Shown one piece after another: positions 55,026-64,000 of a stretch of DNA of 64,000 bases. Every line of letters starts with the position of its first letter. Positions within the stretch are counted from its first letter, which is position 1. The DNA is from Flabesymbios commensalis. Its lineage: Eukaryota > Annelida > Polychaeta > Terebellida > Flabelligeridae. Made by a program: the position numbers and the translations under genes. A model generated the notes under the pieces. That model worked only from the letters and a program-made list of their open reading frames with translations. It made no database searches and was not told the DNA's origin. Where the stretch lies: NCBI GenBank assembly GCA_964017125.1, contig OZ024902.1, forward strand, positions 39,794,365 to 39,858,364. The letters are read 5' to 3'.

Positions 55026-55392
55026 AATGGCGTGGTCTGTAACTGGCAGTGTAATGGGGGAGCACACAGCGACACATTGACACACACAAGATTGCAATGC
55101 CTCGTGGTCAAGCAAAACTGTTTAAATCATGTATTGATCAATAAAAAAAGCTGATGACTTGTGCGTAATCTTTCAACAATTTCATTTATCCCTCGTCGCA
55201 TAAATTTATGCACAACATGGCATATTGGAAATAAAACACATTGAATGAAAAATATTATAATACATCCCATGTTGTGGGCTTTCATTCCAGATATTGATTA
55301 TTATTATCTTGGTAATTTTATAAAATCCTTACATGTTTATTCAACTGTGGCACACCTCAAGGTGAATGAAAATAAGGGTGAATAGCCGGGCG
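55026..55392. other. No gene seen
   Basis: AT-rich unique DNA. Confidence 0.4.
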
Positions 55393-55631
55393 TTAACCCT
55401 TTATTCGCCGGTGCCGTCCATATTTGTTTTTTACATTTTTTATTAGCATATTACATATCAGTTTTTAAACCTTTCAAAGATAAAACGTGACATTAATCAG
55501 CAAGATTTAAAATTTGTTGACCTCCATTTTGTCAAATCTGAATAATTTTCACTCACTTGAAGTGTGTGTCGCGGTAACGAACAATTTGAAGTGGGCGAAA
55601 ATTCAACTAAGATAACTTAACGGGTGAAGGA
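55393..55631 (+). mobile_element. TTAA-2 MITE
   Basis: It starts TTAACCCTTTATTCGCCGG and ends AACTTAACGGGTGAAGG. The hairpin around GTGTCGCGGTAACGAACA is partly decayed. Confidence 0.77.
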
Positions 55632-56146
55632 TGCGCATACGTTTAATATGGAAGACCACTATATATTATAAATATCAGTATGACTTTAATATAAAATGGT
55701 GCTGTATTGGCTGGCCTCATTCCCACCATATAAGCCGAGGGATCAATAACGTGCATAAAGATTACAAAGTGTTTGTGAATTTAGCTCCGGATCGATTGAC
55801 AAATCAGCTTGTTTTAGTGGGAGGAGACGAGCATAAGGCGGCCGCCTGCCAGCAAGACGCGCCCCATCATACTCCATCTGCCCCACCAATACAGCTCAAC
55901 CATGGCTCCGTGCTGGGACAACGTCATTCACGTTGGCCCAGCGACAGGTGCGTTGGTCCAGCACCAAGACACCGGTGTTCGAGATAACCATATCATACAC
56001 GCAGTTAAGTGTCAAATATTCAAACGCGATACATCTCAAGTTGGAAACAAAATCAGCGGTTTTATATTTCTGTTTTAGGAGAGATACCTTGTGTATACAT
56101 CAAATGCGACATCTGAATATATTGTATATGCCTTTACCTGTGTTAT
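55632..56146. other. No gene; PAL-1-like fragment
   Basis: 55904-55970 has GTGCTGGGACAACGTC and CGTTGGCCCAGCGAC in scrambled order, a rearranged PAL-1 copy. Otherwise unique. Confidence 0.4.
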
Positions 56147-56380
56147 TTACCCTTTAAACCCTCACGATGCATCAAAGCATCATTATGCATCTCTCCAAAA
56201 TGACTCAATTTTGTAGAACAAACATTTTCCTGGAACTGTTTTGATAAAAACGATATCTATTTTTCACTTGTCACCCAGTTCATGCGATCTCCATTCACTA
56301 CAAGTCGTGAATGGCGATAGCATTTCGCGGCTTTAAGTGGATGTAGATGACAATAGTAAATTCAGGATCGGAAGGGTTAA
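56147..56380 (-). mobile_element. TTAA-1 MITE, diverged
   Basis: It starts TTTACCCTTTAAACCCTCACG and ends CAGGATCGGAAGGGTTAA. Hairpin tip GAATGGCGATAGCATTTCGC. Confidence 0.8.
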
Positions 56381-57409
56381 TATGCATACGGTACCTAATG
56401 CTTCATTTGCTTTGGATGAGACGCGTAATTTATCATCCCATTATTAAACAGTGGCCAGTATTGCAAATTACACCACATTTTTTCACAAAAGTACACAAAA
56501 AATGTTTTCTTATTACATAGTGACCCCCCTCCCCCCCGCAGTATCATGAGAGCAGCACATTTATGATCTGTGACGCAGGCGATAGTGGTACCTATAAAAT
56601 AGCTGGAATAATTCTTGAAATGATTCGAAGTTCAGATCAATATTTTTTCCGCCGGCGTATACTTACATGTACAAAATTTAAAAACATTTGCAATGGTGCG
56701 TATGCTCAGTAGCCATACCTGAATGCGGCGGCAGACCATAAAATCAATCACAGATAAAATCATTTCTCAACTTCTTTCATAAGTTTACGCCACGTGATCT
56801 ATAATTTAGCCTGCTCTCAATAGTTCACTCTATTTCATTAAACACATAAATAAAACACACTATAGGTAACTACATGTGTAATCCCCCAGAAATGTTGTGA
56901 TATGCTAAATTTGATTTGGGATTTATGTTGGGGAGAGAGGGTGTGGCATGTGAATTCGATTACTCCATGCTTGCTTCAGATGTGATAGGTTCATACTGAT
57001 TTAATAGCGCTGACGTAAACTGCTTATTTACTCGGGAAAACACGGAATGAATGAATAGGTCTGTTTGTGTGCACATAGGCTAAACTGGTACATGAGAAAC
57101 TCTTCTCTACTGCCAGTGGAACATAATCTGGTCAAATCAAACTAAATCAATACACCCCGAATTGGAATAGACAAGACAACCATAATACTAATAGTTCCAA
57201 GGCGCAATTCTGAACATACATAGTAACATGCGAAGTGACTTCACAGGTCTAAAAAAAGACATTACCTTTGCTAACAAGATTAAATATTTATAAGAATGAG
57301 ATATATGTAATGAGATATATGTCTTTGTTGCCAGACTTTTAAACAGGGCGGCTAGTTTGAAATCTGTCGTTTAGGTGACGTGTTTTACTCATGACATCTT
57401 TACTCGAGA
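56381..57409. other. No gene; SINE tail fragment
   Basis: 57044-57090 (GAATGAATGAATAGGTCTG, then GTGCACATAGGCTAAACTGG) matches the 3' body of the SINE at 43761-44060. A C-rich run lies at 56525-56538. Otherwise AT-rich. Confidence 0.5.
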
Positions 57410-57490
57410 CTTAATGAGCCAGTGCTGGTTTTACTATTGGGCCAGCGTCGCAGCAGTAAAACCAGCACTGGATCAACGTCAGGTGTGTAG
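57410..57490. repeat. PAL-1, right inner arm deleted
   Basis: CCAGTGCTGGTTTTACT on the left pairs with AGTAAAACCAGCACTGG on the right. The left core ATTGGGCCAGCGTCGCAG has no partner. Confidence 0.82.
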
Positions 57491-57895
57491 GGTGTCATCC
57501 TTTCACACACACAGAGACACAGGGAGACAGACGCACTGCCGGGCGCTGTCTGCGGCGAAGAAAAAACTTGACTGGAATCTTGTTTGGCAAAAACAGCGAC
57601 AATATTTATAATAGTCCCTATAGAGATGTCTGAGCGGCGTGTTAACTGAGGATTAACTAATTAACACTAATGAATGGATGCCGCATTTTTCCCAACCGCC
57701 GGGATCGGCGACGCAACAGTGAGAGGAGCCCCTATGAGCGCACATGTCTGTCACACTGCACGAGCCCGAGACGTCTGTATGACGTCACGCGGTCAGGAGC
57801 GAGGCTAGGGATTCCCCGTCCAAGGCCCGGCTGTGAGTGAGTCACAAGGTCAAGTTGCAGCGGATGACATAACTGATCCCCGGAAAGACGGAGAC
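57491..57895. other. No gene seen
   Basis: GC-moderate unique DNA. Confidence 0.4.
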
Positions 57896-57955
57896 GTTGA
57901 TGCCGAGCAGGTTTAACGTTGTACCGACGTCGCAAACGGTGGTCCAACGTTCAGC
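57896..57955. repeat. PAL-1, core and inner arms
   Basis: AACGTTGTACCGACGTCGCAAACGGTGGTCCAACGTT with weaker outer arms. Confidence 0.7.
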
Positions 57956-58540
57956 CAGTCTATAGGGTCACCAACTAGGCCTATAGTGTGTGCAGGGTCC
58001 ACTATAAACGGTGGCGGCCATGTTATCCTGCTGTATACGACACCTCTCCAGGACGACCACCCGCCTAGACGGCCACACGTGCACTAAACGACATTATGTG
58101 CGCTGTGGACACACTGCATAACGTGCTAACATAAAATCAACGCCATTTTACAGCAAACAAATGCATGCGATATGATGTGCACAATATAGATTACACCGCA
58201 TGATTAAAATTATATTAAAAATCATGTTTTTTATTTCGACCAATATCACATGGGATCCCGAAGGGTTTCTGGACATGATTGCATGGTGTAGAATGTCACT
58301 TTAGACGTGTTTTGCGCTGAGGAGAGAGGGCTGTAACAGTCAGGGGGTCTTACAAAGGCATGTATAATATGACCGTCACATGACGCCGTGGATGGGAGGG
58401 GGGAGCAGCCTAATTATAACTTTATAACTCAATACCACTGAGAAGTCCATTATGTTCTCTACATATTATAATTGTAAAAAAACACCGTGAGTTTGGTTTC
58501 TCCTCAGGTGAAATGGAATCAGCGAGGGCGTGCGTGAAGT
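57956..58540. other. No gene seen
   Basis: Unique DNA. Confidence 0.4.
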
Positions 58541-58603
58541 GCAAGGACAAACAGCAATAACCGCTTACTTGATAAGTAAGCATTTACTGCTGTTTGTCTA
58601 TGC
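58541..58603. repeat. PAL-2 palindrome
   Basis: GCAAGGACAAACAGCAATAA and CATTTACTGCTGTTTGTC around ACTTGATAAGT; several mismatches. Confidence 0.88.
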
Positions 58604-59407
58604 ATGTTGGCCACTCCACAGCAGCACACACCACAAAGCACTCCTGCTGTCATTTCAACATGCCCTCAAAACTGAAAATCCAATATGGAAGCTCCGGCAA
58701 ATTGCGGATCATATTGCAGGGGGCTGCTGCATCCTCATTAGAAGTAGGATTGTCTCCTCGTGGATCATGTGACATTCCAATCAACTCGTTAACTCGTTTC
58801 CATATCTGGAATTGTGTGCTGGGGGCCGGGTTGCTAAGGTGCGGGGCCGCGCCATCTTCACGGCCGCCTGCCCGGCCTGCCGGGCCCGGCCCAACCGTAT
58901 AGCCCAAGCCCTGCCCCGCCCGTCCCCGGCTACATGCTTATTACAGCGCTTGCCCATCCACTCCGGCTCGCAGACAACGGAAAAAAACACTCACAACTCT
59001 CGCTGCACATTTTTTGCCAGCGACAACGCTTGAAAACGCCTTAGCAACCCATCGCGGGTAATTGCGTGTTTGTAATCAGTGTATTTGTATGCCTGTCACT
59101 CGCCAGATTGAAAATGCTCACTTATTGTGCGGGTCCCGGCAAAAACAGCGCTCCAGCAATTCTCAGCCAGCCGGGCGGCCGGCAATTCTCCAGCCGCCGC
59201 CGCGGACGGCCGGGCGCCAAAGTTGAAAAATTCAACAGTCAAATGCATTATCATGATTGCTGGAATTAGTAATGGGGATCATTAGCATTGATGAGTTTGA
59301 TCGGGATCACCCCGTATCCATCCATCACAGGGCCGCATCCGTGGATCCCGCCGTCTTCCTGGGGTACGGCCACCCTCGGGGCTATCTCAGCCAGAAATAC
59401 ACCTACA
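58604..59407. promoter_or_regulatory. GC-rich island with YY1- and RFX-like motifs
   Basis: G+C is high from about 58810 to 59250, in contrast with the AT-rich surroundings. GCCATCTT (YY1-like) is at 58851-58858. GTTGCTAAG at 58830-58838 and CTTAGCAAC at 59040-59048 are mirror RFX-like half sites. On the minus strand the YY1-like ATG opens a short frame, MARPRTLATR, but nothing identifies it as CAAP1. This is the best candidate in the window for an upstream promoter, possibly of the CAAP1 gene; unproven. Confidence 0.35.
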
Positions 59408-59472
59408 GCCGGCGTCTGTTCAACGCGGGGCCAACGTCGCAGACGTTGGCCCCGCGTTGAGCAGACGCCGGC
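59408..59472. repeat. PAL-1-core palindrome, GC-rich private arms
   Basis: GCCGGCGTCTGTTCAACGCG continues to GGGCCAACGTC and pairs with GACGTTGGCCCCGCGTTGAGC and the rest of the right arm around GCA. Nearly perfect over 30 bp. Confidence 0.94.
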
Positions 59473-60271
59473 CATGTGCCTCGCAAAGACCAGGAAGGCA
59501 AGCAAAGTGCACCCTGCCAAATTGCATGTCTACCCGTAATGTGGGGATAGATTTTTGTGTGCGATCACCAGTCTCCGTGGGTTGACTGTAATATTTCAGA
59601 GGTTCGGAGATCAAAATTGTAGGGATATTAACATATGAGTTGGTTGGGCTGGGGGGGGAGGGTGAGTTGTGCGGATTCATCCGATCCCGATCGCTCGATG
59701 GACAGTTACTCCGCAACCTGCGTGCCAGATGTTTTTCACCAGAACTACAATGCCACTGACTATAATCAATCACGGACGACTCATATTGTAATGTTAAATT
59801 CAACGACCCCCCCCCCCCCCCCCCCCTTGTGCGACTATTCATTTCGTATAATGTCCGCCGCGTTTCAACAGAAAAAATAATCGTTATCGATAAAAAATAT
59901 GAACAAAACATTAATATCGTGAAATAATCCAGACAAGGAGGGTTTTTACTAACGTCATTGAGTTCAGAATATAGATAAATAATTAGTCATGTGGATCCAC
60001 ACGCTACATGTACATTTCTAGCTTAACTGGCACGTATCCACTTCACCTGGATAGGGTTGTCGTTATCAATTTTAATCCTGATTCTAATCCCTCAGCCTAC
60101 ACACACCGTGTTCCCTCAGGTGTGACATATCATATGGTCTGTATTGTCAGACGGTAATAGTGGCTGATACATTAGAATACATTATTAAAATGATTTCTAA
60201 AGAAGGCATACATTACAGGTGAGGGAACACTTTATTGTGACGCTGCGGTGCAAGTGATGCAGTGTGCCACA
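59473..60271. other. No gene; 20-C run
   Basis: Unique DNA. The longest homopolymer in the window, 20 C, lies at 59807-59826. Confidence 0.5.
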
Positions 60272-60338
60272 GTGCAAAGGCAGACAGCAGTAACTGCTTA
60301 CTTGAAAAGTAAGCAGTTACTGCTGTTTGCCTTTGCAC
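60272..60338. repeat. PAL-2 palindrome
   Basis: GTGCAAAGGCAGACAGCAGT with complement around ACTTGAAAAGT; 32-bp arms and one mismatch. Confidence 0.96.
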
Positions 60339-60376
60339 GGCGGTATGATACATCATATTGTATGGCTCATGCATCA

Positions 60377-60421
60377 CCTTTACTAAGTGGCGGATACGAC
60401 CTTTTAAATTTTCGAGGCGGC
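60377..60421. repeat. PAL-3 right arm remnant
   Basis: AAGTGGCGGATACGACCTTTT followed by TCGAGGCGGCGA, as in the right arm of F-type copies. The left arm is absent. Confidence 0.6.
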
Positions 60422-62805
60422 GATGCGATGTTGTTACGATACCTGGGGTTATTATGTTGTTGCTGCCATGAACAAGAGACATCTGACACATCGTGTAGTC
60501 CTGTTGCTATAGCTGCCGCCTGTCACGCCCAGCAGAGGGGTAGTGAAACGGTTTTGTGTGGTAGTACTCTTCGTTCCACAAGGGCAGCTCATTAGGGTTC
60601 TCTATGTTGCATGCTGTAGAGCCTTGCACAGAATCACTAGTCCAGCCTTGTACGGAATTACCAGACCAAAACAACTATCCTAGAGGATATTAGGTCAAAC
60701 CTTGGGATGAAATTATTGTTTCTCTGGGGACTATCGGAGGCCACATCATTTCAGCATTATATTTCACAGGAAAACTCAAGTCACTGGCCATCTGGGACCA
60801 GGTGGGGTAGATACGCTAGGCATGGCCAGAACCCCTTATCCAGTGAGTGAAGGAAAACACAATAACGGCAATAACCCCCTATCCGGTTACCCTCGCGTAA
60901 TCATTCAATTTCCATCTACCCTGTGCAGTCTACTGAAACACTATGGTAATATAATATAATATAATATCAATGAGCTTAAAAAGGGGCTGCTTAGCCTCTT
61001 TGGTTGTACGTTATTGTTATGCCAAGGTTATGACATTGTGCTGTATGTGAAGTCATACATGTTTTTTAGTACACAATGGTGCTAACAAAACGGCAGTAAC
61101 TGCTAACTTTAAAAGTACCACTGTTTGATTTACAGTACAGTGTAGGTTAACAGATAAAAGAGTCTCGGGTCATTTTTATTTATTCAGCCTGCTACGAAGC
61201 GAAACAAATTACATGGTCAAAACAGTTCTAGCTAGTCACTTTCGTCGTCAGTGCTGCGGCGAAATTACAGTTGACACTTTGTTTACAATTATATTGCACA
61301 GCAAAATGGGTGCGCGGGCTGGCTGGACAGCGCCGACCAAATGCCAATCCAGGATATGTTTGCTCTCAATGGCCCTGCCTTCAAGGAGGTGTTCCCTTCA
61401 ATAACACTTTAAAAAGCGGCCTGCTACATTCAACAAGGCTTGAAAGTGTTGTACACACAAACTGGTGTACGTATAAAGTGTATATAGTGGGCTGGTTCAA
61501 ATAAAACTCCAAGTTTACACAGTTAAACACATTCTCCATTCCAAATGCGATATTGGAAAATAACAAGACAAGTACTTTGTCATGGCCATACATTAAAAAG
61601 GAAAGTTCAGTATATTGGTTTATTAGTTTAGTTCCGTTTAACCTTTTGTAAAACTGTAGTAAGTGTCATATTGTATAATATACCCGCATTTATTATATAT
61701 ACACTTTAAATTATATATTAAAATAAAAGTACAGAAACATCACACCAAGAATTCTTTGATATATTGCTGGGGTATATACAGAACGTTTTCAAAGGTTGTA
61801 TGTACAGCACTGTGAAATACTGGAGTGTTCTTCACACCCCCTCCGCTTTAATAATGTCTTTCTTAAAACATAATGTCATGAATGATCACTTACAACTCTA
61901 TATTCTAAACCCTTTCAGTACGCCTGGCACATTCATGCACCACGTGACATATTTTATAAAAATATTTCATTAAAAAAATTGAATAATTCATAAATAAAAA
62001 AACAGAAATTGTAAACAAATTACAAGAAATAATTCAAAATAATTCAAAACGCCGTAACGGCGTACTTGAAACGTTGACAAGCAGTTAATGCTATTTGGCT
62101 TTGCACGGCAGTGCAGTGCAGCGTATAAACACCTTAACAGTTTATTGCGTGTCAAATTTCCTCGTTGATATTAAAACGTAGAAATCCGAGCAGTGGTAAT
62201 ACATTTTGATTTTACTTCAATTACTTTCAAGCGGTTTACTATTGTCGTCATAGTCATATTGCTGTAAAAACGTTTCGATTGCATTACATTCAGTAAGGTT
62301 TTCATTACTAAAATTGCAAAGGTTTTTATTTAACAATTTGATCGCCAAAATTTGTAATTGTGTCATAGGGCATATTTTAAAAAAAAATGATTTCATGGCA
62401 AATAACATAAGTTGTATGCTTCCATTTTGACATAGGCCCTATACTGGGTTATTTTTTTATAAAATTGAATGATTTACATCCAATGTGAGGTGTGAATTGC
62501 GGTCGCAATTCGCAGATGGCGCACTTATCCTTGGCCGTCCGGGATGTTGGCCTGGTGCTGGTGCAGCATCAGATATGTCGGCCAGGTTCTGTAGCGGCGC
62601 TAGGCTGTCACCCAGTGTTAACTGGGATCTCATTTGTCATGTACTGATGGTCATGCACTGATCATCGCGGGATATCTCACTATAATTATATCGCGCAATT
62701 TTTAATAATGATTCCCACCTCCCTCCAAGAATAAAGTGTATTAGCTACGAAGGAAAGTTCTAGCTGGAATAATGTAACTATTATTATTATCATATTTCAT
62801 GCGTT
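60422..62805. other. AT-rich DNA with PAL-2 and hairpin remnants
   Basis: 61081-61134 (GGCAGTAACTGCTAACTTTA) and 62048-62105 (AAGCAGTTAATGCTATTTGGC) are decayed PAL-2. 62485-62516 is a small hairpin, TGAATTGCGGTCGCAATTCGC, identical in type to the tip of TTAA-1. No gene was recognised. Confidence 0.5.
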
Positions 62806-62991
62806 TTATATATCATCATGAATGTCTCTATGAAATGGTGTCGCGTACAAGGTAATAAAAGCTTCCTTCAATTTTTTCATATTTCTGTTGGTTTTCTTTG
62901 AAACGTATTCGTATATTTCGTCAGTCAATATCATTTTATAGAACCGGCTACGTCTTGCTGAGTACGCAGGTCTGGCATAGTGGGCCCACAT
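62806..62991 (-). CDS. Hypothetical short frame, possibly a transposase remnant
   Basis: A 61-codon frame reads RRSRFYKMILTDEIYEYVSK, then KTNRNMKKLKEAF. It is richer in charged helix-forming residues than the random frames around it. The ILTDEIYEYVSKKTN stretch faintly recalls the FFTxEIxxxIVxETNRYA segment of piggyBac-type proteins, which would be interesting given the TTAA elements. The match is weak and I do not claim it. No splice sites or partner frames were found. Confidence 0.25.
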   Translation of the reverse strand: MWAHYARPAYSARRSRFYKMILTDEIYEYVSKKTNRNMKKLKEAFITLYATPFHRDIHDDI

Positions 62992-64000
62992 TTATGGGGA
63001 CCCCTCTATTGAGGGTGGGTCAAAAAGCGTGTAAAATTGTATGAATAACGGCAAACGATAGCCTAGCCCCTTTAAATTAGAGCGAAAACAGCTACTACTA
63101 GTCTGTCTAAAGTTACTCTCTACATTCGATTCACAAATACAGTTGTATTGATGTTTCACAAAACGCTATCAAACACAACCGATTTATAAAACTATCTCGA
63201 TTTGCCGGAAGACTGAAATTATTATTTAACAATTACCTAGTAAATGTATACAATATATGTGGACATCAGACGACGTTGTCAGTAAATGTACTTTTAAAAG
63301 CAGGCCATCAGAAATGAGGAAATGATTGTCATTATGTTATTTGTCTGATAATTTGTGTAGACTGACTGACTCACTGACAGGAGTGATTTACACTGGGACA
63401 GTCAAATCTACATGTAGAAAATCACACATATAGGCGCACTTTCTGATTCTGATATATAGCACAATTATGTGTCCACTACGTTATAACAAACACTATACAA
63501 AGACATAATGATTGGAGATGTTAAAACTGAAAATGTTTATTTTCTAAACATTTCTTAAAACATTTTCCCACCAGTGAGTGAATCGATAGATAACCAAAAT
63601 CATAATAATAATTATTGTCTCGAAACAATGCAGTGATATAAAAATGATGTGAATATCGACAAACAAGGACCAGACAATAAAATCTAGGAATACTAACAGG
63701 GAGATATGATAGTCACTCCACTGTTTATACTACTAGTATCTTGTTCCATTTCACAAAAAAAGACTGGCTGCTGTAGACGCTAACTTTTGGTTCAGTTTCT
63801 AACATAGCTGTATTGAGCAAAATGTTAGTGTACAGTTTGCGTGTAAGCTCTATATAATGCACGTCAAAATAATGTACATGTACATAAAATTTGGTAATTT
63901 TGGGGGGCCATTTTGAAAAGAAATGGTACCAAGAAAATAGACATTGATGATTATAACAGAGTTCTGAAGGAGGCGTTCTCTATAGCATGTCGCAAATTTA
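62992..64000. other. No gene seen to window end
   Basis: AT-rich unique DNA without repeats of the named families. Confidence 0.4.

Noticed and set aside
1-64000. Retrovirus-like, Polinton or other capsid-bearing element
   Set aside because: No integrase, protease, capsid or long terminal repeat signature was seen; the only reverse-transcriptase trace is the short non-LTR fragment near 12.6 kb.

Overview
The window is eukaryotic, AT-rich and almost entirely non-coding. It most likely comes from a marine spiralian, probably a mollusc. I base that on its repeat content: a long ACTC/GTGA microsatellite, a GTGAGTGAGTGA-type SINE-like fragment near 40.86 kb, and diffuse repeats with GCCATTATTGAACTTG-like and GCAATAGCCC words. 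I recall these as common in mollusc genomes, but the species is not identified.

One gene is well supported. Two exons on the minus strand, 50808-50975 and 11635-11719, encode consecutive parts of the conserved domain of CAAP1 (caspase activity and apoptosis inhibitor 1). They have proper splice sites and compatible phase, and are separated by an intron of about 39.1 kb. The first exons and the 3' exons were not found here; they may lie outside the window or be too poorly conserved to recognise.

The rest is dominated by short inverted-repeat elements, about 90 in 64 kb. I name them for this report only. PAL-1 is a palindrome of about 110 bp with ends like CCCAGCAAACACGAG and a core CGTC-NNN-GACG. 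PAL-2 is a 63-67 bp palindrome with arms like GCAAAGGCAAACAGCAG and a loop ACTTGAAAAGT. PAL-3 is a 40-85 bp palindrome with the core ATCTGCCACT. PAL-4 is a palindrome of about 115 bp with the core TTGGTCGAGA. TTAA-1 to TTAA-4 are 215-290 bp MITE-like elements bounded by TTAACCCTTT-like ends and TTAA target duplications (piggyBac-like termini), each holding an internal stem-loop. The most striking property is that the two arms of one PAL copy match each other much better than they match other copies. Substitutions are mirrored across the centre.

Layout: 1-8.1 kb has a 1140-bp perfect direct repeat (1-1140 and 6934-8073) and nested TTAA elements. 8.1-11.6 kb is mostly unique DNA. 11.6-11.7 kb is the downstream CAAP1 exon. 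11.8-12.7 kb has a 340-bp tetranucleotide array, PAL elements and a LINE reverse-transcriptase fragment. 13-50.6 kb is intron, with dense PAL/TTAA elements, two tRNA-derived SINEs, minisatellites (13.9-14.8 and 45.1-46.5 kb) and several GC-richer non-repetitive islands that resemble regulatory DNA. 50.8-51.0 kb is the upstream CAAP1 exon. 51-64 kb has diffuse repeats, more PAL/TTAA copies, a GC-rich island at 58.8-59.3 kb with YY1-like and RFX-like motifs, and AT-rich DNA to the end. No autonomous transposon, retrovirus-like element, rRNA, standard tRNA gene or CRISPR array was seen.
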